Shown here: positions 9,009-18,266 of the stretch, piece by piece | Position numbering within the stretch: position 1 is the stretch's first letter | Layout: each line of letters begins with the position of its first letter | NCBI GenBank assembly: GCA_903921325.1 | Contig: CAIXPL010000008.1 | Location: 272,029 to 336,028, forward strand | DNA length: 64,000 nucleotides | Origin: an uncultured Pseudomonadota bacterium | GTDB taxonomy: Bacteria > Pseudomonadota > Gammaproteobacteria > Burkholderiales > SG8-39 | Direction of reading: 5' to 3' | Position numbers and translations under genes: made by a program | The notes under the pieces: model-generated | What the model was told of the DNA's origin: nothing | Databases searched by the model: none | What the model saw: the letters and a program-made list of their open reading frames with translations, nothing else

Positions 9009-9724
9009 ACCGGGCTGAACCCTTGCTGGAAATAAACGGCCTTGCCAGTGGCTACGGCCCGATCGGCATCCTGCGCGCGATCACACTCAGCGTGCGCGCG
9101 GGCGAAATCGTTGCACTGCTGGGGTCCAATGGCGCGGGCAAATCGACGCTGATCCGCACCCTCTGCGGCCTGCTCACCCCGAGTGCCGGTTCGATATGCT
9201 GGCTGGGGCGCGACATTGCCGGTGCGTCCAGCCAGTCGATTGTGGCCGCGGGTCTGGTGCAAGTACCCGAAGGCCGGCGGATTTTTCCGAATTTGTCGGT
9301 GCAGGACAATCTGCTGCTGGGCAGTTATCGGCGCGGGCGCGCAGCACGGCAGGCTAATCTGGCAGCGGTGATTGAGCGCTTTCCGCGCTTGGGCGAGCGG
9401 GCCCGACAGGCGGCGGGTACCCTCTCCGGCGGCGAGCAGCAAATGCTTGCCATTGCCCGCGCGCTGATGGCTGAACCTCGCTTGCTGATCCTCGATGAGC
9501 CTTCGCTTGGCCTGTCACCTAAGATGGTCGACACCCTGTTTGAGCTGATCAGTCAGTTGCACCGGCAGGGCCTGGCAATTTTGCTGGTCGAGCAGCATGT
9601 GGCACAGTCATTGGCGCTCGCAAGCCGCGCGTATGTGCTGGAAAATGGCGCTATGGCGTTCTCTGGAACGCCGGCGCAATTGCTCGCCAGCGACCAGCTG
9701 CGCCGCGCCTACCTTGGAGTCTGA
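9005..9724 (+). CDS. livF: Liv-type ABC importer ATPase, LivF family
   Basis: A 239-residue ATP-binding subunit and the last gene of the importer operon, overlapping livG by four bases. It has the LivF-type sequence order: GSNGAGKST Walker A, the Q-loop region VPEGRRIFPNLSVQDNLLLG, the signature TLSGGEQQMLAIARALM and Walker B LLILDEPSLGLSP, then VEQHV with the switch histidine. The full set of receptor, two permeases and two ATPases is intact, so the transporter should be functional. Confidence 0.93.
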   Translation: MNRAEPLLEINGLASGYGPIGILRAITLSVRAGEIVALLGSNGAGKSTLIRTLCGLLTPSAGSICWLGRDIAGASSQSIVAAGLVQVPEGRRIFPNLSVQDNLLLGSYRRGRAARQANLAAVIERFPRLGERARQAAGTLSGGEQQMLAIARALMAEPRLLILDEPSLGLSPKMVDTLFELISQLHRQGLAILLVEQHVAQSLALASRAYVLENGAMAFSGTPAQLLASDQLRRAYLGV

Positions 9725-9727
9725 CTC

Positions 9728-10348
9728 ATGAGCGATCTACGCGCGGGATGGAGGGCCTGGTTCGATCGCCTCGGCGCCGGGGCGCGCGGGATCGACAGCG
9801 ACGGTTCAGCAGTCAGCGACCCTGGGCGCCGACGCACGGTGCTTGCGCTCGGCATCGGTGCGCCTGTGTTGGCTGGCGTGGGCGTCTGGCACTGGCGACA
9901 TCAAGCGCAACGGGCTCGCGCCGACTTGCGTACCTTGCTTGAGCATCCCTTTGATCAGATCGACGGTGGGCGGCTGATTTTGAATGCGTTCGAGGGTGCG
10001 CCGCTGTTGATCAATTTTTGGGCAACCTGGTGCGAACCCTGCCGCGAGGAACTGCCCTTGCTTGCTCAGGCACAAAAACTAAATGCAGCTAAAGGGATGC
10101 AATTTGTCGGCATCGCCATCGATAATCCCGATCAAGTCAGGCAATTTGAACGCAACTCTCCGCTCCCGTATCCCAATGCGGTGGCCGGTGTCGGTCTGAT
10201 TGATCTGATCAAACGACTCGGCGATGAGCCTGGGGCACTGCCGTTCAGCCTGGTGCTTGACCGGACCGGGCAGATCATCGACCGTCATCTGGGGACCTAC
10301 TCGCCGGCTGGTCTCAACGCCATTCTGGACCGCGCCCTGGCGCGCTAA
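9728..10348 (+). CDS. TlpA/ResA-type membrane-anchored thioredoxin
   Basis: A 206-residue protein. One N-terminal membrane anchor (VLALGIGAPVLAGVGVW, about residues 40-56) places the thioredoxin domain in the periplasm. The active site is WATWCEPCREELPLL, and the SLVLDRTGQI strand followed by a proline-preceded helix is typical of TlpA. By family it reduces disulfides in periplasmic apoproteins, for example in cytochrome c maturation. The same gene stands before aroQ-accB-accC in many Burkholderiales. It follows livF by three bases but probably belongs to the next cluster. Confidence 0.85.
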   Translation: MSDLRAGWRAWFDRLGAGARGIDSDGSAVSDPGRRRTVLALGIGAPVLAGVGVWHWRHQAQRARADLRTLLEHPFDQIDGGRLILNAFEGAPLLINFWATWCEPCREELPLLAQAQKLNAAKGMQFVGIAIDNPDQVRQFERNSPLPYPNAVAGVGLIDLIKRLGDEPGALPFSLVLDRTGQIIDRHLGTYSPAGLNAILDRALAR

Positions 10349-10493
10349 GACTCGCCTGGCGATCAGTCGACGTATCCGGCTGCGGTTCACGTGGTATTGC
10401 TTGCAACCCTGTTCTTCCTCGCTTTGGTGTCAATTTTGACGTCAGATACGCACCTTTTTCGACTTTTTAAAAGAATTTGGGCATACTCACAGA

Positions 10494-10949
10494 ATGAAGA
10501 CCGCGAAATCCCCGACGCTCAAGTCGATTCTGGTGCTGCACGGTCCGAACCTGAATCTGCTCGGCAGCCGCGAACCGCACCTGTACGGACGTGACACACT
10601 GGCGACGATTGATCGTCGCCTGGTCACGCGCGCGCGCAGCGCCGGCGTTGCACTGGAGTCGTTTCAAAGCAATCACGAGGGTGCCCTTATCGATCGGGTA
10701 CAGGCCGCTGGCACCGCAGGGGTCGGCGCGATCATCATCAATCCGGGTGGTCTCACCCACACCAGTGTATCGTTACGCGACGCGCTGGTCGGGGTGGCAC
10801 TGCCGTTTATTGAAGTCCACTTGACCAACGTCCACGCTCGCGAACCGTTTCGCCGCCATTCCTATTTTTCCGATGCCGCAATCGGCTCGATCGTAGGGTT
10901 GGGTAGCCGCAGCTACGAACTCGCGCTGGATTACTTGCTCAACCGCTGA
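10494..10949 (+). CDS. aroQ: 3-dehydroquinate dehydratase, type II
   Basis: A 151-residue enzyme that dehydrates 3-dehydroquinate to 3-dehydroshikimate in aromatic amino acid synthesis. Diagnostic features are [18 protein letters not shown] near the N-terminus with the catalytic arginine and tyrosine of the flexible loop, [17 protein letters not shown] in the middle, and [20 protein letters not shown] with the catalytic histidine. All are intact and the length is normal for type II dodecameric enzymes. The 145 bases upstream contain a TTGACG but no convincing -10 at the proper distance. Confidence 0.95.
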   Translation: MKTAKSPTLKSILVLHGPNLNLLGSREPHLYGRDTLATIDRRLVTRARSAGVALESFQSNHEGALIDRVQAAGTAGVGAIIINPGGLTHTSVSLRDALVGVALPFIEVHLTNVHAREPFRRHSYFSDAAIGSIVGLGSRSYELALDYLLNR

Positions 10950-10993
10950 GCGTCGCCAGGCGAAAGCCGGCGCTCGGCTCCTCAGGAGTCTGC

Positions 10994-11449
10994 ATGGACT
11001 TGCGCAAACTGAAGACCATGATCGAACTGGTGCAACAGTCCGGCATTGCCGAACTGGAAGTGACCGAAGGCGAGGAGAAGGTTCGCATCGTGCGTGCCGG
11101 GGCCGTTGCGGCCGCGCCGGTCGAACACATGGTGCGACTGCCCGAAGCAGCCCCCGCGGCGCTGGGCATGACAGCGCCGCCACCCGTACCGGTTGCGAGC
11201 CTGCCCACAATTGCCGAGCACACACTCAAATCACCCATGGTCGGCACCTTCTACCGCTCGGCAAGCCCGGGTTCAAAATCCTTCGCCGAGGTCGGTGACA
11301 CCGTGAAATCGGGACAGGTGATCTGCATCATTGAAGCGATGAAGCTGATGAATGAGATCGAGGCGGACAAGGATGGGGTGATCAAGGCCTTTCTGGTCGA
11401 CAACGGGCAGCCGGTTGAATACGGCGAACCGCTGGTCATCATCGAGTAG
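10994..11449 (+). CDS. accB: Biotin carboxyl carrier protein of acetyl-CoA carboxylase
   Basis: A 151-residue carrier protein. The C-terminal 80 residues are the biotinyl domain with EAMKLMNEI around the biotinylated lysine; a flexible Ala/Pro linker precedes it, and the N-terminal [23 protein letters not shown] segment is the conserved dimerisation region. The start at 10994 has CAGGAG seven bases upstream. It works with AccC, encoded 12 bases downstream, in the first step of fatty acid synthesis. Confidence 0.96.
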   Translation: MDLRKLKTMIELVQQSGIAELEVTEGEEKVRIVRAGAVAAAPVEHMVRLPEAAPAALGMTAPPPVPVASLPTIAEHTLKSPMVGTFYRSASPGSKSFAEVGDTVKSGQVICIIEAMKLMNEIEADKDGVIKAFLVDNGQPVEYGEPLVIIE

Positions 11450-11461
11450 CGCCAGCCGCCC

Positions 11462-12814
11462 ATGTTCACAAAAATTCTGATCGCCAACCGCGGCGAAATC
11501 GCCCTGCGGATACAGCGTGCTTGCCGCGAGATGGGCATACGCACCGTGGCGGTGCACTCCGATGTGGATCGCGACGCAAAATACGTCAAGCTGGCCGACG
11601 AATCTGTATGCATCGGACCGGCACCGGCGGCGCAGAGCTATCTGAATATTCCAGCCATTATCGCCGCAGCCGAAGTGACCGATGCCGAGGCGATTCACCC
11701 AGGCTATGGCTTTCTGTCAGAAAACGCCGATTTTGCCGACAAGGTCGAACGCTCGGGATTCGTGTTCATCGGCCCGCGCCCGGAAAACATTCGATTGATG
11801 GGCGACAAGGTCAGCGCCAAGGCCGCAATGACCAAGGCCGGCGTGCCGTGCGTACCGGGCAGCGAGGGCGCCTTACCCGAGGACCCGGCAGAAATCGTGA
11901 AGATCGGACGCCAGATCAAGTATCCGGTGATCATCAAGGCCTCTGGCGGCGGCGGCGGTCGCGGCATGCGCGTGGTGCACACCGAGGCGGCACTGGTCAA
12001 TGCGGTCAACCTCACGCGCGCCGAGGCGCAGGCCGCCTTTGGCAATCCGATGGTCTATATGGAAAAGTACCTGGAGAATCCGCGTCATATCGAGATTCAG
12101 GTACTGGCCGACGAGGCGCGCAATGCGGTCTATCTGGGCGAGCGCGACTGCTCCATGCAGCGACGCCATCAGAAGGTGATCGAGGAGGCTCCGGCACCGG
12201 GCATTACCGATCGCATGCGCGCCAAGATTGGCGAGCGCTGCGTTGAAGCATGCAAGCGCATCAACTATCGGGGCGCGGGAACCTTTGAATTTCTGTTCGA
12301 GGACGGCGAGTTCTATTTCATAGAGATGAACACGCGGGTGCAGGTCGAGCACCCGGTCACCGAAATGGTTACCGGTATCGACATCGTCCAGCAGCAGATC
12401 CATATCGCGGCCGGTGAAAAGTTACCGTTCCGCCAGCGCGACATCGTCATTCGCGGCCATGCGATCGAATGCCGGATCAATGCAGAAGACCCCTTCAAGT
12501 TCACCCCATCGCCCGGTCGCATCACCAATTATCACGCCCCCGGCGGCCCTGGCATTCGGGTCGATTCGCACGTCTATCAGGGTTATTTCGTGCCGCCGAA
12601 CTATGACTCCATGGTGGGCAAAGTGATCGCCTACGGCGCCACCCGCGACCAGGCGATCGCCCGCATGCGGGTCGCTTTGTCAGAGATGATCGTAGAGGGC
12701 ATCCAGACCAATCTTCCCCTGCATCAGGAACTGCTGTTCGATGATCCCTTTGTCAAAGGGTCGCAAAGCATCCACTATCTTGAGAAGAAGCTGGCCGACG
12801 AACAAAGGGGCTAG
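11462..12814 (+). CDS. accC: Biotin carboxylase subunit of acetyl-CoA carboxylase
   Basis: A 450-residue ATP-grasp enzyme that carboxylates the biotin on AccB using bicarbonate and ATP. It opens with [20 protein letters not shown], contains the glycine-rich ATP loop [12 protein letters not shown], the [19 protein letters not shown] segment and the active-site [16 protein letters not shown]. Length and motif order match the family. Translation is likely coupled with accB. Confidence 0.97.
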   Translation: MFTKILIANRGEIALRIQRACREMGIRTVAVHSDVDRDAKYVKLADESVCIGPAPAAQSYLNIPAIIAAAEVTDAEAIHPGYGFLSENADFADKVERSGFVFIGPRPENIRLMGDKVSAKAAMTKAGVPCVPGSEGALPEDPAEIVKIGRQIKYPVIIKASGGGGGRGMRVVHTEAALVNAVNLTRAEAQAAFGNPMVYMEKYLENPRHIEIQVLADEARNAVYLGERDCSMQRRHQKVIEEAPAPGITDRMRAKIGERCVEACKRINYRGAGTFEFLFEDGEFYFIEMNTRVQVEHPVTEMVTGIDIVQQQIHIAAGEKLPFRQRDIVIRGHAIECRINAEDPFKFTPSPGRITNYHAPGGPGIRVDSHVYQGYFVPPNYDSMVGKVIAYGATRDQAIARMRVALSEMIVEGIQTNLPLHQELLFDDPFVKGSQSIHYLEKKLADEQRG

Positions 12815-12822
12815 GGTTGACG

Positions 12823-13710
12823 ATGGGGCTATGCTCGCTGATCCTGGATGTGGCGGCACGCGACGCAGAAGCGCTGTCCGATGCCTTGCTCGAAGCAGGC
12901 GCACAGTCGGTCAGTGTCGAGGATGCCGCCGCCGGCACCGATGACGAGCAGCCGCTGTTCGGTGAGCCTGGCGCAAGCGCGCTGCTGTGGGACCACAGCC
13001 GGGTGCGCGTCCTCATCGCCGATCGCGCGCTCATCCCTGCGCTGATAGCGCTCACGCGTTCGGTGTGTGGATTGAGCAACGATCCGCCCTTGCAGATCGA
13101 AGAGGTCGCCGACACCGACTGGGTCCGCCTGACCCAATCCCAGTTTGACCCGATTGAAATCACCCCGCGATTGTGGATCGTGCCCAGCTGGCATGCCCCG
13201 GTCGATACGGCGGCGATCAACATCCGTCTGGACCCCGGGCTCGCATTTGGCACTGGCAGCCATCCGACCACACAGCTGTGCCTGCGCTGGTTGATCGACC
13301 ACGTGTCGCCCGCGGTTCGGGTGATGGATTACGGATGCGGTTCGGGCATTCTGGCCATTGCTGCAGCCAAACTGGGCGCGGCGCATGTCGAGGGCACCGA
13401 CATCGATCCGGATGCGCTGGAGGCCGCCCGCGACAACGCCGAGCGCAACCAGGTCAGCGTGCGCTGGAGTCTGGCCGATCAGGCACCGGAAGGACGCTTT
13501 GACCGGGTGGTGGCCAACATCCTGGCCAACCCGCTGCGCCTGCTCGCCCCGGCCCTCGCCCGACTGCTCGCGCCGGGCGGCGAACTTGCATTGGCGGGCA
13601 TTCTGGTGAGCCAGCGTGAGGAGCTCATACAAACCTATGCGCCGCACTTCGCCATGAGCGTCTATGGCGAGCAGGACGGCTGGGTGTGCCTGCAGGGTAT
13701 TCGACGATGA
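12823..13710 (+). CDS. prmA: Ribosomal protein L11 methyltransferase
   Basis: A 295-residue S-adenosylmethionine-dependent methyltransferase that trimethylates ribosomal protein L11. The recognition domain covers the first half; the catalytic domain has LDPGLAFGTGSHPTT, the SAM-binding VMDYGCGSGILAIAAAKLGA and the VVANILANPL catalytic loop, all diagnostic of PrmA. I use the ATG at 12823; a TTG two codons earlier is also possible. The position after accC is the usual one in Burkholderiales. Confidence 0.95.
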   Translation: MGLCSLILDVAARDAEALSDALLEAGAQSVSVEDAAAGTDDEQPLFGEPGASALLWDHSRVRVLIADRALIPALIALTRSVCGLSNDPPLQIEEVADTDWVRLTQSQFDPIEITPRLWIVPSWHAPVDTAAINIRLDPGLAFGTGSHPTTQLCLRWLIDHVSPAVRVMDYGCGSGILAIAAAKLGAAHVEGTDIDPDALEAARDNAERNQVSVRWSLADQAPEGRFDRVVANILANPLRLLAPALARLLAPGGELALAGILVSQREELIQTYAPHFAMSVYGEQDGWVCLQGIRR

Positions 13711-14543
13711 GCGTCCCCGAGCTGGTTACCCGTTGCCCTGAATGCCGCACCGGTTTTCGCATTTCTGCCGAGCAATTACAGCAGCGTGATGGCCGTGTCC
13801 GCTGCGGCCGCTGCAATGGCATCTTCGATGCGCGCCTGTATCGAATGGTGCGGCTCGGCGCCGCGGACGCAACTGAGCAACCGGCGCCGGCTGGCACGCG
13901 CGCAGAGGCCTCGATGAGAGCGGGCGAACCGTCGCTGCGACCGCGCAAGGCGGAATCGGCGGTCGATCCGGGTCATTCGAGCACAGCGCTCGACCCGATC
14001 ACCCCTCTCGATCCAATCGAGATGCGCGAGCCGATGGCCCCGCTCGACCTGGACGATTTCACGGTGATCCGGCGCAGGCGTCGATGGTTGCCGCTACTCA
14101 TCATCTTCATTTTGTCAATCGGCGTGCTGTCTGCACTCAGCTACCAGTTTCGGCACGTCCTGGCGGCGCGCTTCCCGGTGTTGCGTCCGACCTTGCTCGA
14201 GATTTGTGCCACCCTGGGCTGCACGGTGCAACTGGAACGCGCACTGGACAATCTCCAGATCGAAAGCTCTGAGCTGCGGGTCGATGAGGGCGTGCTCACC
14301 CTCGTGGCCATGCTGCGCAATCGCGGTGAATCGACGCTTGCTGCGCCGGATTTTGATCTGACCTTGTCCAATGACAAAGGGCAACCCGTATTGCAACGCC
14401 GCTACAGCGCTCATCAGTATCTGGCGGGCCGCGCGGAATTGGCGAGCGGCATCGCCGCTGGCGCGCAAATCGAAATCTCGGTCCGTATCGACGATGCGCG
14501 TGCCGATGCCGTGGGCTACCTGATGCGACTCGTCAACCAGTGA
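13707..14543 (+). CDS. Zinc-ribbon membrane protein with DUF3426 domain
   Basis: A 278-residue protein of unknown function. The N-terminus is an MJ0042-type zinc ribbon (CPECRTGFRI then VRCGRCNGIFDA, four cysteines in two CxxC pairs). A disordered, charged, proline-rich linker follows, then one membrane span (LPLLIIFILSIGVLSAL, about residues 133-149) and a C-terminal DUF3426 domain predicted on the far side of the membrane, with two Cys (ICATLGC). It overlaps prmA by four bases. This is the conserved gene between prmA and pfkB in Burkholderiales; no activity is established. Confidence 0.85.
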   Translation: MSVPELVTRCPECRTGFRISAEQLQQRDGRVRCGRCNGIFDARLYRMVRLGAADATEQPAPAGTRAEASMRAGEPSLRPRKAESAVDPGHSSTALDPITPLDPIEMREPMAPLDLDDFTVIRRRRRWLPLLIIFILSIGVLSALSYQFRHVLAARFPVLRPTLLEICATLGCTVQLERALDNLQIESSELRVDEGVLTLVAMLRNRGESTLAAPDFDLTLSNDKGQPVLQRRYSAHQYLAGRAELASGIAAGAQIEISVRIDDARADAVGYLMRLVNQ

Positions 14544-14601
14544 GCCTGGGGGCTGCGCTAGTATTCACACACCAGATTTCTTCAACGACACACAGGCTTC
14601 C

Positions 14602-15540
14602 ATGCGCACCTTGATTTGCGGTTCAATGGCTTTTGACAACATCATGGTCTTCAACGGCCGCTTCAAGGATCAGATTCTGCCCGAGCAGATTCACATCCTG
14701 AACGTCGCATTTCTGGTGCCCGAGTTGCGCCGCGAGTTTGGTGGTTGCGCCGGCAACATCGCCTACAACCTGAAGTTGCTCGGCGACGACCCGCTCATCA
14801 TGGCCACGGTCGGGGACGATGCCGCGCCGTATCTGAGCCGGCTCGACGGCCTTGGACTTGCCCGTGATCACGTGCGCACCGTGAGTGGCACTTTGACGGC
14901 TCAGGCCTTCATCACCACCGACATGGATGACAATCAAATTACCGCGTTCCATCCTGGCGCGATGAACCATTCGCATGCCAACGCCGTCAGTGCCAATCTC
15001 GGTGCGGTGCTGGCGATCGTTGCGCCCGATGGTCGCGATGGCATGGTGCAGCATGTCGAGCAGCTTGCGCGGGCCGGCATTCCGTTCATTTTCGACCCGG
15101 GTCAGGGTCTGCCGATGTTCTCCGGCCCGGAACTGCTCGACATGGTGTCAAAGGCCTCGTACGTTGCAGTAAACGATTACGAGGGCAAGATGCTGGTCGA
15201 CAAGACCGGCCTGTCGCTCGAGGAGATTGCCACCCGGGTCAAGGCGCTGATCGTGACCTGTGGGGCCGAAGGCTCGCAGATTCATGCCAATGGCAGGCGT
15301 TATGACATCCCGGTCGTGGCCGCCGCGGCCCTGGTCGATCCGACCGGCTGTGGCGATGCCTATCGCGCCGGGCTGCTGCATGGCATTGCGCGTGGCTGGG
15401 ATTGGGTCAAAACCGGACGTCTGGCCTCGCTGATGGGTTCCATCAAGATAGCCAGCCGCGGCGGACAGAATCATGCGCCCAGTGCCACCGAGATTGCGAC
15501 GCGATATGAGCAAGCCTTCGGCGTTGCACTGTCGGCCTGA
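14602..15540 (+). CDS. PfkB-family sugar/nucleoside kinase (adenosine kinase-like)
   Basis: A 312-residue ribokinase-fold kinase. The N-terminal GGCAGNIAYNLKLLG is the PfkB substrate-binding motif 1, and DPTGCGDAYRAGLLHG is motif 2 with the catalytic aspartate and anion hole. Relatives in this genomic position are annotated as adenosine kinase or carbohydrate kinase; the substrate cannot be assigned from the sequence. It ends the prmA-containing gene run, immediately before the convergent secretion operon. Confidence 0.85.
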   Translation: MRTLICGSMAFDNIMVFNGRFKDQILPEQIHILNVAFLVPELRREFGGCAGNIAYNLKLLGDDPLIMATVGDDAAPYLSRLDGLGLARDHVRTVSGTLTAQAFITTDMDDNQITAFHPGAMNHSHANAVSANLGAVLAIVAPDGRDGMVQHVEQLARAGIPFIFDPGQGLPMFSGPELLDMVSKASYVAVNDYEGKMLVDKTGLSLEEIATRVKALIVTCGAEGSQIHANGRRYDIPVVAAAALVDPTGCGDAYRAGLLHGIARGWDWVKTGRLASLMGSIKIASRGGQNHAPSATEIATRYEQAFGVALSA

Positions 15541-15552
15541 TCAATAAATCGG

Positions 15553-16107
15553 CTAGCGCGAAGGGCGGCTCGGCGCGGGTTTACTGAGCGAGCCGAATCC
15601 GGCCATCAGCAGGTAAGGGTTGGGTCTGAGCGCACTGTTCGCGGTATCCCCCGCGGCAGGGTTGCGTGTGACCCGGGTCTGACTGCTGGTGGCAGCGACC
15701 GGCAGGCTCGTCAATGGCTGCACCGGGGCGGCGAGCGGTACCTGCGGTGCTTGTAATCCATTGCTTGTCCAGAACGCTTCACGCTCGAGACCGCACTGGG
15801 CAAGCTGACGCAGTCGTTCCGAGCGCCTGTTGCTCGATTCAGCCAGCAGTTGCATGACGGCAGCATCGGCCTGACCACTCAGCCGTATGCCAATGCGCAT
15901 GCGAGCAACCGAATGCACTTGCGCCACACGGCAGCGAACCAAACCGCCACGCAGGGTGCCATCACGCTGACGGATGCTGGTTTCAGCCCCGACTCTGAGT
16001 AATTGCACCAGACGTCCGGCGCGGCGCCGAAAGCTCATACGCTCCAATTCGGCAATGATCGCCGAATCAACTTCGGGGTCAAGATAGACAGTTGCTCGCA
16101 GGGTCAT
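15553..16107 (-). CDS. Tandem ribbon-helix-helix-like DNA-binding protein (TraY-like architecture)
   Basis: A 184-residue basic protein, last gene of the secretion operon. It holds two similar segments: RATVYLDPEVDSAIIAELERM...RAGRLVQLLRVGAE near residues 4-42 and RMRIGIRLSGQADAAVMQLL...RSERLRQLAQCGLERE near residues 68-110. Each reads as a short beta strand followed by two helices, the ribbon-helix-helix pattern. Two copies in one chain is the layout of F-plasmid TraY, a relaxosome and regulatory protein. The C-terminal 70 residues are proline/serine-rich and disordered. The assignment is by pattern only; no relaxase is nearby, so a role as operon regulator is as likely as one in DNA transfer. 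Confidence 0.5.
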   Translation of the reverse strand: MTLRATVYLDPEVDSAIIAELERMSFRRRAGRLVQLLRVGAETSIRQRDGTLRGGLVRCRVAQVHSVARMRIGIRLSGQADAAVMQLLAESSNRRSERLRQLAQCGLEREAFWTSNGLQAPQVPLAAPVQPLTSLPVAATSSQTRVTRNPAAGDTANSALRPNPYLLMAGFGSLSKPAPSRPSR

Positions 16108-16294
16108 GATAGAGGTCGCTCCTTGTCGTTATTCGGGGTCCCGCAATAGCTACACCGCGGGCGGGAAGGCGCGCACGGCGATAGCGGTCAAGTATCTGCA
16201 GCTTGTCCGCGCTTGTAGATCGTTCACGCCGGCGCTTGCGTACCTTGGCAAATGACGTTCACCGGGGTTGAGCAGGGTCTTGCCAGGTCGACCA

Positions 16295-18181
16295 TCACGC
16301 GGTGGGCTGATCCGTGCCGCCGGCTTTGCGTCGCGCACGCACCGGCTTGGCCTTGGATACTCGGTTTACAGGCATTCGGGCACTTGCAGATCGGCCGCTG
16401 CGCCCCGCACCACGCGCACCAGTGGCACTGGTGCGCGACCGCGTTCGTGAGACGGCCGGAGCACGCGGCGCCAGGCGCCGGATTTGAGTCGCAAGATAAT
16501 TGCGCGCCGGCGCCATCAGCCGGTCCAGACCCATGCGCGGAGTGATGCGTCCGAGGCCGCCAAAGGTAATGCGCCACGCGATGATGGGCAAGGACAAATA
16601 GCCCGTTGCAAAAGCAAAACGGACAACACCGTGGGCAGCCATGACAGCGCTCGGGGACTCCAGATACGGCAGCGCGGCGGCGGCATCGGTGGCGATCGTT
16701 TCAAACGGGTACCAGATCAGAAAGAGCACGGTCCAAAGGTGAACCCACACCATGGGGCCGACGAGCCAGCCACAGGCATCACGGAACCGTCCAGGGACGA
16801 GCATCAGGTAGACCCCGGGGATAGCCAGAATCACCGCCAGACCTCGCGCAAGCGCAAGCGCATAGGGTGTCAGCGATGCACTCATCTGTGCGAACAGTTT
16901 GATCACCAGGGAGCCAATCTCCGCGATTGCAGCAGCGATCAAGGCAATGGGGCCCTGTCCGGGCGTTTGCCCGCTCAACCAGCTCAGCAAGGCCTCCGAC
17001 CAGGATGCCCCGCCCGTGTTGTGATCGCCTGAATTCGCCGTGAGCTCGACTGCTGCACTGCTGGTGGCAAATGCCAGGCTGCAGCGCGTGTCGCCGCGCG
17101 CGATACAGGAGTTACCCAGCAGACGCCGATAGCTGTCCTGCGAACCGAGCTGGGCGGCGACGCTCACCAGAGTGCCGGCTCCGACCGCTTGATAAACGTC
17201 GGCCCAACCGGATCGGCCAGCGCCGCCAAGATCAGACTGATGAGCACTGAACAAAGCGCCCAGGATGGCCGCCGCTCGCTCCCTTTGCGTCTGCGCGAGG
17301 GTGTCCGCAGCGCCGCCGCCAGCTCCGCGCCCGGGCGCAGGCGCTGGTGGTGAAGCGACCATGTGCGCCTGGGTGCGCGGCGAAATCGCCGGAAATATCA
17401 GCTCTCCCGGGTCAGCACCGGCACAGTCCGCAGCGCTGGTCCACCCAATCGCCCGATAGCGGGCGCCGAGCTGGGCGAGCAGGATCCGATTGCGACAGGC
17501 AATCTGCGCGGGACTGTGTTGCTGCACCTGCCCGAGCAACTGACGCACCTGTTGTGACGCTTGTGCCTGCGGGCCCGCATATTGCGGATTCCCTGATGAC
17601 GGATTGAATGCCTGCTCGCGCAGACCTTGCGCGTCCAGCTGTGCGGCGAAATCCGGTTCGGCCAGCAGAAGCGCAGCCAGCAGCACCCGCCAGGAGGCCT
17701 GGTTAAGCAGCGCCTGGGGATCCTGCGCTGCCGCCGGATCAGCACTGGCCTGCTGCAAAGCATCGGCGAGCAGGGGCAATGCCTGTTGTCCGGCACCGAT
17801 CAATATGGACTGGATCGTTCTCTCCAGCGCGAGCCCGAGCTGATCGGCCCAGTGCGTGGGCAGAAGCGCCGCGCCATGGGCTGAGTCGTATGAAGCAAAT
17901 CCTGCCGCCGCCGCAGGACCGTCGGTGCTCACCAAATCCACTCGGACCGGTGCATAGAGCAGCATGGCGGCAATCAGCAGGGCAGCGAGATGCCGCACCA
18001 GAGCATAGGGATCGGCGTCAGTGAAAGGACGCAGCACCGCCCAGACCCCGGACAGGCAGGCCAGGCTCAAGAACATCCATGCGCCAGGTCCGCTTGCCAG
18101 TCCGTCGAGCAATGCGCGCGAGGCCGCCCAACCAAACTGGCTCAGCGTAACCAGAAACGGCAAATCGAGTATCGCGGCCAT
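16295..18181 (-). CDS. TraG N-terminal-domain protein of a type IV secretion system
   Basis: A 628-residue polytopic membrane protein. There are two or three membrane spans in the first 100 residues (around MFLSLACLSGVWAVL and LAALLIAAMLLYAPV), a long periplasmic region to about residue 400, then four or five spans (around LARGLAVILAIPGVYLML and VHLWTVLFLIWYPF) and a basic Arg-rich tail of 60 residues. This distribution matches the TraG N-terminal family required for pilus assembly and mating-pair stabilisation. F TraG is over 900 residues; the long C-terminal entry-exclusion/mating domain is absent here. DotA/TraY proteins have a similar topology and remain an alternative. Confidence 0.65.
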   Translation of the reverse strand: MAAILDLPFLVTLSQFGWAASRALLDGLASGPGAWMFLSLACLSGVWAVLRPFTDADPYALVRHLAALLIAAMLLYAPVRVDLVSTDGPAAAAGFASYDSAHGAALLPTHWADQLGLALERTIQSILIGAGQQALPLLADALQQASADPAAAQDPQALLNQASWRVLLAALLLAEPDFAAQLDAQGLREQAFNPSSGNPQYAGPQAQASQQVRQLLGQVQQHSPAQIACRNRILLAQLGARYRAIGWTSAADCAGADPGELIFPAISPRTQAHMVASPPAPAPGRGAGGGAADTLAQTQRERAAAILGALFSAHQSDLGGAGRSGWADVYQAVGAGTLVSVAAQLGSQDSYRRLLGNSCIARGDTRCSLAFATSSAAVELTANSGDHNTGGASWSEALLSWLSGQTPGQGPIALIAAAIAEIGSLVIKLFAQMSASLTPYALALARGLAVILAIPGVYLMLVPGRFRDACGWLVGPMVWVHLWTVLFLIWYPFETIATDAAAALPYLESPSAVMAAHGVVRFAFATGYLSLPIIAWRITFGGLGRITPRMGLDRLMAPARNYLATQIRRLAPRAPAVSRTRSRTSATGARGAGRSGRSASARMPVNRVSKAKPVRARRKAGGTDQPTA

Positions 18182-18266
18182 TGGAAATGCGGTACGTTCA
18201 TTGAATCACGCTGATTGAAACTGCGGGCTTGAACAAACCGGTGCGTCGATTGAAGAGCACACCGGG

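Noticed and set aside
16295..18181. DotA/TraY family assignment for the 628-residue membrane protein
   Set aside because: The spacing of spans and the gene neighbours fit TraG N-terminal proteins better; the alternative is noted in the feature.
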